Origin: an uncultured Eubacteriales bacterium
GTDB taxonomy: Bacteria > Bacillota > Clostridia > Lachnospirales > Lachnospiraceae
DNA length: 19,486 bases
Direction of reading: 5' to 3'
Assembly (NCBI GenBank): GCA_902772745.1
Contig: CACYBV010000156.1
Coordinates: 1 to 19,486, forward strand
Part shown: positions 7,259 through 15,936 of the stretch, piece after piece
Layout of the letters: each line of letters opens with the position of its first letter
Numbering within the stretch: position 1 is the stretch's first letter
The notes under the pieces: generated by a model
Databases searched by the model: none
The model's input: the letters and a program-made list of their open reading frames with translations, nothing else
Told to the model about the DNA's origin: nothing
Program-made: the position numbers and the translations under genes

Positions 7259-8698
7259 ATGAAAGCCGAAACGGCCGAGAAAAAAGCTGCACGCCTGGTG
7301 CGTGAACAGAAACAGCGGGGAAGGCTTCTCCGGGAGGCGAACCGTAAACCCTGGAAGAGTTATCTTCTGTACCTTGTGTACCTGATCGTTGTCCTGACGG
7401 TCATTTACATTGTGGACGAAATCGCGTCGGCGATGAACGGAACCATGCAGCCTCTGATGATTTTCGACTTCTTTAAAGTGCCGGGAAACAACACCGACAC
7501 CGCGGAATATCGAAACGGCGCGACGCTGATGATGGCTTTGACCATGTCCATGCTCCTGTTTATGTTCCTGACGCCTTTCTATAAAGCGCTCGCGGACAGA
7601 TTCGGCAGGAAAATTTTCCTCGTGATCAATACAACGACCATGGGCCTCGGACTTTTCATCTGTTTTATCGCACCGCACTGGGCCGTCTATGTGCTCGGCA
7701 TCCTGATCGTTCAGTTCGTGCAGACGAATGATGTGCAGGTCATCTACATTATGGAAACCGCACCGGAGAAACACCGGGCGCTCCTGTGCAATCTCACTAA
7801 AGCGGTCGCCCTGATCTCCGTCGCCCTGATCGGTGTGCTTCGCAACGCTTTTTACGATCCGGCGGTTCCCTCCTCCTGGCACATGGTCTTCCTGATCCCG
7901 GCGATCGTCGGCATTACGGTCGGCCTCCTGTGCATTTTCCTGATCCATGAGACCCCGGTCTTTGTGAAAAACCGGCTGGAATACCTCGAAATGTCGGATC
8001 AGGAGCGGGCTGCCCGGGCTGCGAAGGAAAAACAGAAGGATTCGAATGCGCAGGGCGGCGTCGGCGCGGCGCTTCGCTATATCATGAGTTCCAAACAGCT
8101 CCGGAGGCTCTGTCTCGCAGGCTTTGTCTTCATGATCGCAACCGGCATCACTTCCCAGTACTCGACAATCCTGGAACGCGGCGAAGACCTCGGAACTCTG
8201 ACCGAGAATTCCGTCGACAAGGTCCTGATCATCTATCCCTTTGTCTGGGGCGTCATCACCTTTGTCTGCGGCTATCTTTCCGACCTTCTCGGGCGGAAAA
8301 AGTCCTCGATTCTCTTCAATATCGCTGCGGTTGTCAGCGTCATGGTTTTCGGCCTCGGTGTCAATCTCGGCTGGCCGGTGTGGGTGATCGCCTGCGGCTA
8401 CGGCCTGTATCTCGGAACGCTCTGGTCCGTCAGCGACACCCTCTGCCTCGTGATGCCCGCCGAATCCAGCCCGACTGCGATGCGCGCTTCCGTCATGGGC
8501 ACGACAAGCCTCTTGATCGGTATCGGGATGGCGCTTTCCCAGGGCATCTACATGGCCGCGATCAACATTTTCCAGGGAAGCAGCTTCGCCTGGTTCTCGA
8601 TGGGCATCTCAGCGCTGTTTCTGATCGCATCAACCTTCCTGCTGCTTCGGACTTCCGAAACGAAGGATGCGAACCTGTATACGGTCGGAGACGAATAA
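7259..8698 (+). CDS. MFS transporter, sugar-porter-like
   Basis: A 479-residue integral membrane protein of the major facilitator superfamily, probably a proton- or cation-coupled importer of a small sugar or glycoside. The N-terminus is long and basic (residues 1-33) and precedes the first membrane segment at about 34-54. Motif A appears as DRFGRK (113-118) between helices 2 and 3, and its second-half equivalent as GYLSDLLGRKKS (338-349). The segment METAPEKHRA (165-174) resembles the E-x6-R type motif of sugar porters. A charged cytoplasmic loop (about 238-280) separates the two six-helix halves. I take the ATG at 7259, preceded by AAGGGGG. A frame extension back to 7067 lacks a site and has non-membrane, Arg/Pro-rich residues. 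It is followed by two cytoplasmic glycosidase-like genes, so import of their substrate is a reasonable inference. Confidence 0.85.
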   Translation: MKAETAEKKAARLVREQKQRGRLLREANRKPWKSYLLYLVYLIVVLTVIYIVDEIASAMNGTMQPLMIFDFFKVPGNNTDTAEYRNGATLMMALTMSMLLFMFLTPFYKALADRFGRKIFLVINTTTMGLGLFICFIAPHWAVYVLGILIVQFVQTNDVQVIYIMETAPEKHRALLCNLTKAVALISVALIGVLRNAFYDPAVPSSWHMVFLIPAIVGITVGLLCIFLIHETPVFVKNRLEYLEMSDQERAARAAKEKQKDSNAQGGVGAALRYIMSSKQLRRLCLAGFVFMIATGITSQYSTILERGEDLGTLTENSVDKVLIIYPFVWGVITFVCGYLSDLLGRKKSSILFNIAAVVSVMVFGLGVNLGWPVWVIACGYGLYLGTLWSVSDTLCLVMPAESSPTAMRASVMGTTSLLIGIGMALSQGIYMAAINIFQGSSFAWFSMGISALFLIASTFLLLRTSETKDANLYTVGDE

Positions 8699-8705
8699 AA
8701 CACCG

Positions 8706-8732
8706 GAGCCGGACTCCTTTTGGGGCCGGCTC
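8706..8732 (+). terminator. Weak intercistronic stem-loop
   Basis: GAGCCGG (8706-8712) pairs with CCGGCTC (8726-8732) around a 13-nt loop, 7 nt after the MFS stop. The following TGCCTGTTTTATG is a poor U tract. It may give partial termination or stabilise the upstream message, lowering hydrolase relative to transporter expression, or the reverse. Confidence 0.4.
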
Positions 8733-8773
8733 TGCCTGTTTTATGAAAATGAATATTCACGGAGGAACGGCTT

Positions 8774-10498
8774 ATGGAAGAAAAAAACCTCTTCAGTATT
8801 CTTCAGGGAATGCCCTTCACCCGACGCGGTGCCTGGTTCGGCGTTTATGCCGACAGTTTCATGCGTCAGATCTACGGGACGCGGCTGTTTATAGGTTCCC
8901 GCCGCGGTTCCGTAATCGAACGCGGCGACAGCACGCTCATGCGGTTCTGTCCGATGTATCAGGGTGAAAAGACGGATTATGAAATCCTGACCTCGGCGGC
9001 GGAGCTCATCCTCCGGACCGCTTACGGCGACATCCGCTTATGCTTCCCGGAGCCGGACCTTCTGTACATCAGGGGCGAAAACGGTCTGTCCCTCCGGCTC
9101 GAAAAAACCAACGGCCCTCATGAAGTGATGAAAAAGCGCGGTGATAAGGGCTGGGAGCAGCTCTCCTCATGGATCGGAACAATGCTCTATTATCCGATAA
9201 AGGGAAGCATCGACATGGACGCTCCCTGGGATTACGAGTCGCTTTCCACGCCGCAGGTACGGGCGGCCGTCCTTCCGGACAGCCGCGGTGAGTTTCTCCT
9301 CGCCTGCCAGGAGTCCGTCTGGGACCAGAAAGTCCGGGATTTCTATCCGTCCTATGAGGAAGGTCTGCGGAATGCGGCCGCTGATTTCGCGGATTTCGCC
9401 GAAAAAATGCCGAAACTCTCCGGAGAATTTGCGGATCTTCAGAAGGAAGCCCTCTACACCGAATGGGCGCTCCTCGTAAACGCCGCAGGGCGCATGGAAT
9501 ATCCGCTGATCTTCATGACCGGCCGTGCGATGGCCTCCTCCTGGCAGATGATCCAGAACGCTGTCGCTTTCAGGGACAACATTCCCCTCCGGAACGCGAT
9601 GCTTTTGAACATGCTCTCAGAACAGAGCCCCTTAGGGCAGCTTCCGGATTTTTACGACGATTCACGCTCCAACGCGCAGGGCATCAAACCGCCGATCCAG
9701 GGCTGGGGGATTAAGTGGATCATGAAGGACCATGATCTCTTCTCCGAAATGCCCCGGGCGGATCTGGAGCGGCTCTACAGAGGCTTCGGTGCCTGGGCAG
9801 ACTGGTTCATGAAATACCGCGACGAGGATCACGACGGACTGCCGGAATACGAGCACGGCGACGAATGCGGCTGTGACGACAGCAGTATTTTCCTGAATAC
9901 GCCCGAAGCGGAAACAGCGGACCTCCCCGCTTATCTTGTGCTTCTTACGGAAGCGCTCGGCGACATCGCCGGATTCCTCGGATATGCGGAAGAACAGGAA
10001 AACTGGTACCGGCGCTCGAAAGAAATGCTTTCACTGATGATTTCGGAACTCTGGGACGGAACGATGTTCATCGCCCGGACCGCGCGGAGTCATGAGCCGA
10101 TCCGCTCCGGATCGCTGCAGCACTACATTCCGCTGATCCTCGGGAAGCGGCTTCCGCAGGAAATTATCGACAGGATGACTGAGGACCTCCTTCGGGAAGA
10201 CATCTTCCTCAGCCCCTTCGGACTTTCAAGCGAGCGCATGGACAGCGACCAGTACCGGATCATGGGCATGGCAAGGGGCTTCGTGCTCCCGCCCCAGAAC
10301 CTCCTGATCCTGACCGGCATGTATGACGCCGGTAAAATCGAGGATGCGAAAATGATCGCCAGGCGCTACTGCCTCGCGATGAAGGACAACGGTTTCAACA
10401 TGCTGATCGACCCGAAGAGCCCGGGACGCGGAGCCTTTGCCTGCACCTGGCCGACCTGCGCTTTCCTGATCCTCGCGGACATGATCCAGAACAAATAA
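8774..10498 (+). CDS. GH63/MGH1-like (alpha/alpha)6-barrel glycosidase, paralogue 1
   Basis: A 574-residue protein with no signal peptide, so cytoplasmic. The N-terminal 200 residues look like a beta-sandwich that includes TRRGAWFGVY and ENGLSLRLE. The C-terminal half is helical and carries the marks of the GH63/mannosylglycerate-hydrolase-like fold: SSWQMIQNAV, GQLPDFYDD, KPPIQGWGIKWI (compare QPP...W) and EHGDECGCDDS. In that last motif D368 aligns with the general-acid Asp of family motif ESGMDNS. The usual C-terminal base, Glu in F-x-E-Y-Y-D-P, aligns with M543 in GFNMLIDPKSPG, and I see no Glu after that point. GGAGGA (8761-8766) lies 7 nt before the ATG. It is 15 bp upstream of a full-length paralogue and downstream of an MFS transporter. 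The substrate is unknown; an alpha-glucoside or alpha-mannoside would fit the family. Confidence 0.82.
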   Translation: MEEKNLFSILQGMPFTRRGAWFGVYADSFMRQIYGTRLFIGSRRGSVIERGDSTLMRFCPMYQGEKTDYEILTSAAELILRTAYGDIRLCFPEPDLLYIRGENGLSLRLEKTNGPHEVMKKRGDKGWEQLSSWIGTMLYYPIKGSIDMDAPWDYESLSTPQVRAAVLPDSRGEFLLACQESVWDQKVRDFYPSYEEGLRNAAADFADFAEKMPKLSGEFADLQKEALYTEWALLVNAAGRMEYPLIFMTGRAMASSWQMIQNAVAFRDNIPLRNAMLLNMLSEQSPLGQLPDFYDDSRSNAQGIKPPIQGWGIKWIMKDHDLFSEMPRADLERLYRGFGAWADWFMKYRDEDHDGLPEYEHGDECGCDDSSIFLNTPEAETADLPAYLVLLTEALGDIAGFLGYAEEQENWYRRSKEMLSLMISELWDGTMFIARTARSHEPIRSGSLQHYIPLILGKRLPQEIIDRMTEDLLREDIFLSPFGLSSERMDSDQYRIMGMARGFVLPPQNLLILTGMYDAGKIEDAKMIARRYCLAMKDNGFNMLIDPKSPGRGAFACTWPTCAFLILADMIQNK

Positions 10499-10513
10499 AG
10501 GAGGGGATTGACA

Positions 10514-12238
10514 ATGAGCGAGAAGAAAAACCTGTTTAATATTTCCTCCAACGCCTTTCTGCGCCGTGGCGCCTGGTTCGGCATTTTCATGAAGCCGCAG
10601 CGCTTCGCATCGCCCGCAAAAGTCGGACAGCGGGGCACAACGGACCTTTTTATCGGTACCCGGCGGACCGGCGCAATACACCTGACGGACCCGATGCTGA
10701 TGAATCTCGTTCCGATGCATCACGGCGTACGCGTTCCTTTTTCGATCCACGCGGAAGCGGAAGAACTCACGGTCCTTACGGATTACGGCCGCATCCGCTT
10801 CTGTTTCGCGGAACCTTCTCTGATCCTAGCGAAGGGGGAAAACGGCCTTTCGCTCCTCCTCACGCGCGATATGGAAATGCACCAGATGGCCCGAAAAAGA
10901 GGCAGTCGGGGCTTTGAAACCGCTTACGGCTATGTCTGCTCCATTGTCTGGAATGTGATCTCCGGCGGTCTCGATCTGAATGCGGAATGGGACTATGAAG
11001 GCCTCTCAACGCCGCAGGTAAGGGCTCTGGTGAAACCGGACGATCATGGAGAATTCCTGCTCTCAATCGAGGAATCCGAAGCCTTCGGAAGGATCCGCGA
11101 TGAATATCCATCCTTTGATCAGGCGCTTTCGGACGTCCGAAAAGACTGGGAGGATTTCCTCTCGAAGCAGCCTGAACTCGCGCCGGAATATGCACAGGAC
11201 CGCAGGGAAGCCGCCTATATGACCTGGTCCAATCTTGTCAGGCCGGCCGGTCTCGTGAAGCGTCCGTACATTTACATGCGCTCCGCCGATCCCGCCTCTG
11301 CCTGGCAGATGTGCCAGAATGCGGTCGTGCTGAAGAACAACCTTCCGATTGCGGTCGAACTGCTCCTGAACATGCTTGACCGCCAGGCCGGATCGGGCCA
11401 GCTTCCGGACTTTTTCAGCGACTCCCGCGGCGCGTACCTTATGATCAAGCCGCCGATGCAGGGCTGGGCCCTGGAGCTTCTGATGCGTGACCATGACCTC
11501 TCAACGGAAGTCCCGCAGGAAAAGCTCGTGATGCTTTACGAGGGTTACAGCCGCTTTTCGGACTGGCTTCAGGAATACCGCGGGGATCCGGACGGGATCC
11601 TCGTCATGGAGCACGGCGACGAATCCGGCTCCGACGACAGCCCGCTCTTTAAGACCACGCTCGCCGTGGATGCGCCGCAGCAGAGCGCCTGCGCGGCCCT
11701 CCTCTATGAAAAGCTCGGAGACCTCGCGAAGATGATCGGAAGAGACGAAGAAAGCGGTCCCTGGTATGAAAAGAGCCGCGCCCTGATCGCACGGCTTGTG
11801 GAACGTTTCTGGAACGGAAAACGCTTTGTGGCCTATGACCACTACGACCCCAGACGCGTGATTGATGTCGAAAGTATCCAGTTCTACTACACCCTGATCC
11901 TCGGGAAACGCCTTCCGCAGGAGATCATCGACCGGATGGCCGCAGACCTCGAGGAGGGTGCGGGCTATCTCTCCGATGCCGGATTTACGACGGAAAACCT
12001 CCGGAATTCCCCGTACTCGGAAGTCGGCGCCGGCCGCGGAAAAATCCTGCCCGCAGACCAGATGATCGTCACAACCGGACTTTATATGGCCGGGAAGGAG
12101 GACCAGGCGAAGCGCGCCGCAAAGATTTTCTGCGACGGTCTCCGGAAAATCCCGAACTACTACTACGCCGGCGGCTTTATCGGCACCTGGACCGCCGCCG
12201 CCTTCCAGATCCTAGCAAACCTGTATTCGAACGGATAA
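10514..12238 (+). CDS. GH63/MGH1-like (alpha/alpha)6-barrel glycosidase, paralogue 2
   Basis: A 574-residue cytoplasmic protein, the same length as its upstream neighbour and alike along its whole course. Shared blocks include RRGAWFG, LFIG(S/T)RR, DYE(S/G)LSTPQVRA, SGQLPDFFSDSRG (compare GQLPDFYDDSRS), KPPMQGW and LILGKRLPQEIIDRM. The presumed acid is D374 in EHGDESGSDDS, closer to the family motif ESGMDNS than paralogue 1. The C-terminal base position is lost: the DP-x-TG loop is shortened to NYYYAGGF (548-555), and no Glu occurs in the last 35 or so residues. AGGAGGGG (10499-10506) sits 7 nt before the ATG at 10514. A TTG at 10508 is too close to that site to be the start. Tandem duplication within one operon is likely. 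The divergence argues for different substrates or roles rather than recent gene doubling. Confidence 0.82.
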   Translation: MSEKKNLFNISSNAFLRRGAWFGIFMKPQRFASPAKVGQRGTTDLFIGTRRTGAIHLTDPMLMNLVPMHHGVRVPFSIHAEAEELTVLTDYGRIRFCFAEPSLILAKGENGLSLLLTRDMEMHQMARKRGSRGFETAYGYVCSIVWNVISGGLDLNAEWDYEGLSTPQVRALVKPDDHGEFLLSIEESEAFGRIRDEYPSFDQALSDVRKDWEDFLSKQPELAPEYAQDRREAAYMTWSNLVRPAGLVKRPYIYMRSADPASAWQMCQNAVVLKNNLPIAVELLLNMLDRQAGSGQLPDFFSDSRGAYLMIKPPMQGWALELLMRDHDLSTEVPQEKLVMLYEGYSRFSDWLQEYRGDPDGILVMEHGDESGSDDSPLFKTTLAVDAPQQSACAALLYEKLGDLAKMIGRDEESGPWYEKSRALIARLVERFWNGKRFVAYDHYDPRRVIDVESIQFYYTLILGKRLPQEIIDRMAADLEEGAGYLSDAGFTTENLRNSPYSEVGAGRGKILPADQMIVTTGLYMAGKEDQAKRAAKIFCDGLRKIPNYYYAGGFIGTWTAAAFQILANLYSNG

Positions 12239-12305
12239 GGCGCCCCCGGTCCCGATCCCCCGGTTTAATTATGCACATGATTCCTGACCGTAAAAAGGAG
12301 TTCCC
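12239..12305 (+). other. Short gap before the kinase pair
   Basis: This 67-bp gap holds a direct repeat CCCCCGGT (12243-12250 and 12257-12264) and a good ribosome binding site (AAAAAGGAG) before 12306. I see no convincing hairpin terminator and no clear -35/-10 pair, so readthrough from the hydrolase operon into the kinase pair is possible. Confidence 0.5.
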
Positions 12306-13667
12306 ATGAAACCCGCCTCTGCTTTTGACATACTGATGAATGAACTCGGACAAAACGCTGCAGCTTCGTCGCTGCTGGAAGAAAGTATGTCCTTTGATCC
12401 GAAACGAATTCAGAAAATCCCGCTCCGGTTCCGCATCATCGCCTACGGATTTGTCCGGAAAATGAGTCTTTTGGAACTGAATCAGAAACTTCTTGAAAAC
12501 GGCTGTGCGACGCTTTACGCCCGAAGTCTGTATGAAGCCTCCCTGATATACGCTTTCCAGAATGGCGCTTCCTACGATGAGTGGAAAGAGCTCTATGCTG
12601 TCGCGGAAAATTTCGCCCGCGAACAGGAGGAATCCTCTGTTTATTTCGCCGGACGCTCCATCAGTTTTTCGGAACTTCGGCGTTATGTGCAGGAAAATTC
12701 CGATCCGCAGAGCCGGACCCTTCAGACATCCATGCTGACGCGGACAATGGAGAAACGGCTGGTGGAAGCCGCAACCGGGCACCTGGACTTCACATCGTTC
12801 CTGAAGGAGAATTACCGGGCCTTCAGTCCTGTCCGCGAGAAATCGCGCTATTATTTCTGCAAATATCTGTATTACAACCTCACCCAACGGATCGAGTCCT
12901 ATATAAGCGCCGGAAAGCAGGACGAGGACGCCTTTTCCCTGCTCCAGCCCTTCAAGGGAATCCAGACGCTGAAAAGGAAAAAGCATACGCCCGAAGAAGT
13001 ACGTGAATTTCTCTCCCGGACAGACCTCTCCTGCGGCGGCATTTTCGACGCCTTCAACGAAATGTTTTTCGAATATGTTTCCCTGGACTGGATGCAGGTA
13101 CTGGACGAAGCTTTCGGTTCCCTGCTGCTTTTGCCCGAAAAAGAGCGGCAGCGGATCGCATCTTCCTTCCGGAGACAGAATCCCGAGACCTTTTCCGGAC
13201 TCAGCGACTTTGAGGTGCTGAAAATAAAGCAGGCTGAACTGGACCGGCAGGAAGAAGAACTGGACGAGGCCTATTCTCTCGAAGGCAGCCGCGGCTATCA
13301 GCGAAGCCGTTCCGGCGAAAACGCCGTCCGAAGCTATATCAAAGGTTCTCTCGATCTGGACCGGACAACCCTGGTCTGTTTCCTTCTGTTTTTTGACAAA
13401 GATACGGCTTTCTCCGAAGATCTCGCGATCACAGAAGACCGGCTCAATACCATTCTTTCGGCCTGCGGTTACCCGGTTCTGCGTCCGGAGGATGAATTCG
13501 ACTCCTTTGTCCTCGGATACATGGAAGCGGACGATCCGGAGGAGTTTTTGATGCAGCAGGTCACGAACTATGCGCTGGATCAGGAAAATTTCTATCTTTA
13601 CCGGGTTTATAATCTGTCCACCAGCTACCAGAAAGATATAGAAAAAGTCGCAGGAGGCAGAAAATGA
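12306..13667 (+). CDS. Unrecognised helical protein coupled to a Ser/Thr kinase
   Basis: I do not recognise a named family. The 453-residue product has no signal peptide and no membrane segment, so it is probably cytoplasmic. It looks almost entirely alpha-helical. An N-terminal region (1-220) has many Leu, Glu and aromatic residues, including RYYFCKYLYY at 181-190. A middle region (228-290) contains EEVREFLSRTD and LLLLPEKERQRIASSFRR. A charged coil lies at about 305-323. The C-terminal block (340-436) contains SYIKGSLDLDRTTLVCFLLFF, then RLNTILSACGYPVLRPEDEFD and ENFYLYRVYN. The compact, polar C-terminal block could be a protein-binding module. AAAAAGGAG precedes the ATG. Its last codon and stop overlap the kinase start (ATGA at 13664-13667), so the two are made together. 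A role as kinase partner or substrate is inferred only from this coupling. Confidence 0.85.
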   Translation: MKPASAFDILMNELGQNAAASSLLEESMSFDPKRIQKIPLRFRIIAYGFVRKMSLLELNQKLLENGCATLYARSLYEASLIYAFQNGASYDEWKELYAVAENFAREQEESSVYFAGRSISFSELRRYVQENSDPQSRTLQTSMLTRTMEKRLVEAATGHLDFTSFLKENYRAFSPVREKSRYYFCKYLYYNLTQRIESYISAGKQDEDAFSLLQPFKGIQTLKRKKHTPEEVREFLSRTDLSCGGIFDAFNEMFFEYVSLDWMQVLDEAFGSLLLLPEKERQRIASSFRRQNPETFSGLSDFEVLKIKQAELDRQEEELDEAYSLEGSRGYQRSRSGENAVRSYIKGSLDLDRTTLVCFLLFFDKDTAFSEDLAITEDRLNTILSACGYPVLRPEDEFDSFVLGYMEADDPEEFLMQQVTNYALDQENFYLYRVYNLSTSYQKDIEKVAGGRK

Positions 13668-15901
13668 ATATAAGTCTCCGTGAAACCCAGCCGCATCAGC
13701 TTCCGAAAGACACCGTTCTCAGGGACCGCTACAGAATCGAAGGCGTTTTGGGGGAAGGCGGCTTCGGCATTACTTACCGAAGCTTTGATGAAACGCTCAG
13801 CCAGCAGGTGGCAATCAAAGAATATTTCCCTCATATGCTTGTCACGAGATACACCAGGGAATCCAGGCAGGTAACGGTCTGCAGCGGGGAAGGAAGCGGT
13901 CTTTTTGAACGGGGCAAGCAGCACTTCCTTCAGGAAGCGCGGATCCTCGCCAGGTTCCGGGAAGAGCCGAATATCCTCTCCGTATTCGATTATTTCGAGG
14001 ACAACGGGACCGCCTACATCGTCATGGAATACCTGGAGGGCGAGGACCTTCTCGCACTGATAGAGAGAAGAGGGCGGATGCCTTTTCCCGAAGCCCTGGC
14101 CCTGATGATGCCCGTGATTACCGCGCTGGAAAAACTCCATGCGGCCGGTCTTGTTCACCGCGACATCAGCCCTTCCAATATCCGGATCCTTCCGGACAAA
14201 AGAATCAAACTGCTGGATTTCGGATCCGTACGGACCGTCGACTATATGACGGACCGTTCGCGGACAGTGATCTCGAAACCCGGTTATTCTCCGATTGAGC
14301 AGTATCGTTCACGCGGAGAGCAGGGTCCCTGGGTGGATGTCTACTCCCTGTGCGCAACGATCTACCATATGATCACCGGCGCGATTCCGGATGACTCTCT
14401 GCAGCGCGTCCTTCTGGATGAACTGAAAAAGCCTTCGGAACTGGGCGCCGTGATTTCGCCGGCGGAAGAAGCCGTTCTTCTCCGCGGATTGGCCGTCGAT
14501 GAAAAAATGCGGTACCGCACGGTCACAGAACTGAAAAATGCCTTTCTCCGGGCGTCAGGGAATTTTCCTGCGGACGCCGTTTCCGGAGAAGGTCCTTTGA
14601 AGGCTTCTTCGAATGCTGCATCTTCGGGCTTTCCCTCGGGTGCCGCTCCATTGAAAGACGCACCCGATTCCCGCCCGGATCCCAGAGAAGCCGTACAGGG
14701 AAGTAAGGCCGCATCAAAAAAGAAACTGCTGATTCCGATCATCGCCGCCGCAGGCATTCTGCTTCTGGCCGCCGCGATCGGCATCACGATCTTTGTCAGC
14801 AGGAAAAATGCGGAAGGAAAAGACACGGCTTCCGAAAAAACCGCCGAAGCCGCCGTTCACTCCGGAGAAGAGACCGGAGCTGAAACCCTGTCCGGAGAGC
14901 AGACAGAAGCTGAACCCGCAGACGGAGAAACACCGGGAGAAACCGCATCTGCGGACGAGGAGCCGTCTGAAGAAACCGAAGCCTCAGATGAAAAGCCCTC
15001 AGAAGAAACCGGTTCCGCAGACGGCTCCGGGTCTGCGGAAATTCCGTCGGATGAGCTCCTCCTTCCTGCGGAAATCCTCTGTTCGGCATGGGGTGCGCAG
15101 TCCTGGAGTTCGGATGGCTTTGATCACTATATCACTCAGACGCTGAACGGAATTGAATGCGAGCTTCGGGCCTTTCCTGATTTGTTCGGCGTCGATCCGT
15201 CGCAGCCCGGGACCATTTTTCTGATATATACCGACCGTTACGATTATCAGTTTAAAATCTATGCGGAATATGCTGTGGATAACAATATGCTTACCCTGAA
15301 AGTTCCCAAAGAAAGCATAGATAATTCAAGTTATGAACCGCTGTCTGATGAACTGGTTTATCATCTGAGTCCGGAAGACCTCAAAAACGGGACACTGGTG
15401 CTGAAAAGCCCGGCGCCGGACAGTGATTCGGACTCTGTCGGATACCGAAACTATGCCGACTCTGTCAGCGCAGACCGATATTTTCAGGGCGCCGCGTCGG
15501 ACCCGGATCACTGCTACAAAAACATCGCCTCCCTGAACATCATTCTGGATTCCGGCCAGTACTCCGACCCCGCACTGACAGAGGAAGACCTGCTTGATTA
15601 TCTTGAACGCCGTCTGGAAGCAGCCCCGGAGACGGTATGCAAAAGCTGCCAGATGATCGACACGGACGGAGGATACACGCTGGATGCTTATGTCAGTGAT
15701 CTCGAAACCACCGGGTTTGCCATAGAGTGGAACCGAAAAAAAATCCCCTATAACGGCCGAATACAGGAAGACACCTCGCACGGGGAACTGACTGTCCCCG
15801 GTTTTATCAACTGCTATCCTTTCGGTTTTATCATCTATGATGAAGAGGAAGAGGAACTGTATTTCTACACCAATCCTCCGCGAGAAGCAATCTTATACTG
15901 A
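13664..15901 (+). CDS. Transmembrane Hanks-type Ser/Thr protein kinase (KEYFP class, no PASTA repeats)
   Basis: A 745-residue membrane kinase that should phosphorylate Ser/Thr on cytoplasmic proteins. The kinase domain spans about residues 20-295. It has the glycine loop GEGGFG (30-35), the ATP-binding Lys K52 in AIKEYFP, catalytic D167 in HRDISPSN, metal-binding D185 in DFG, and the activation segment KPGYSPIEQY. All catalytic residues are present. A Pro/Ala/Ser linker is followed by one membrane helix (about 355-378). Outside the cell is an acidic Glu/Ser/Thr linker with an 11-residue tandem repeat (431-452), then a domain of about 280 residues (465-745) that I cannot name. There are no PASTA repeats, so it is not PrkC/PknB-like in its sensing part. 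The start overlaps the upstream gene by 4 bp. No PP2C phosphatase is present in the window. Target and ligand are unknown. Confidence 0.93.
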   Translation: MNISLRETQPHQLPKDTVLRDRYRIEGVLGEGGFGITYRSFDETLSQQVAIKEYFPHMLVTRYTRESRQVTVCSGEGSGLFERGKQHFLQEARILARFREEPNILSVFDYFEDNGTAYIVMEYLEGEDLLALIERRGRMPFPEALALMMPVITALEKLHAAGLVHRDISPSNIRILPDKRIKLLDFGSVRTVDYMTDRSRTVISKPGYSPIEQYRSRGEQGPWVDVYSLCATIYHMITGAIPDDSLQRVLLDELKKPSELGAVISPAEEAVLLRGLAVDEKMRYRTVTELKNAFLRASGNFPADAVSGEGPLKASSNAASSGFPSGAAPLKDAPDSRPDPREAVQGSKAASKKKLLIPIIAAAGILLLAAAIGITIFVSRKNAEGKDTASEKTAEAAVHSGEETGAETLSGEQTEAEPADGETPGETASADEEPSEETEASDEKPSEETGSADGSGSAEIPSDELLLPAEILCSAWGAQSWSSDGFDHYITQTLNGIECELRAFPDLFGVDPSQPGTIFLIYTDRYDYQFKIYAEYAVDNNMLTLKVPKESIDNSSYEPLSDELVYHLSPEDLKNGTLVLKSPAPDSDSDSVGYRNYADSVSADRYFQGAASDPDHCYKNIASLNIILDSGQYSDPALTEEDLLDYLERRLEAAPETVCKSCQMIDTDGGYTLDAYVSDLETTGFAIEWNRKKIPYNGRIQEDTSHGELTVPGFINCYPFGFIIYDEEEEELYFYTNPPREAILY
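14954..15019 (+). repeat. 33-bp tandem repeat in the kinase linker
   Basis: Two adjacent 33-bp units (14954-14986, 14987-15019) encode DEEPSEETEAS and DEKPSEETGSA. The spacing keeps the frame, so copy number can change without breaking the gene. It falls in the external acidic linker. Confidence 0.7.
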
Positions 15902-15936
15902 TTATTTTTCCTGAAAAACCCGTTCAGGCTTCCTCC

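Noticed and set aside
10508..10513. TTG start for the second GH63-like gene
   Set aside because: It is only 1 nt from the AGGAGGGG site. The ATG at 10514 has ideal 7-nt spacing.
12239..12305. A promoter for the kinase pair around TTTAATTATGCAC
   Set aside because: There is no acceptable -35 at 16-18 bp and the -10 match is weak, so I do not call it.
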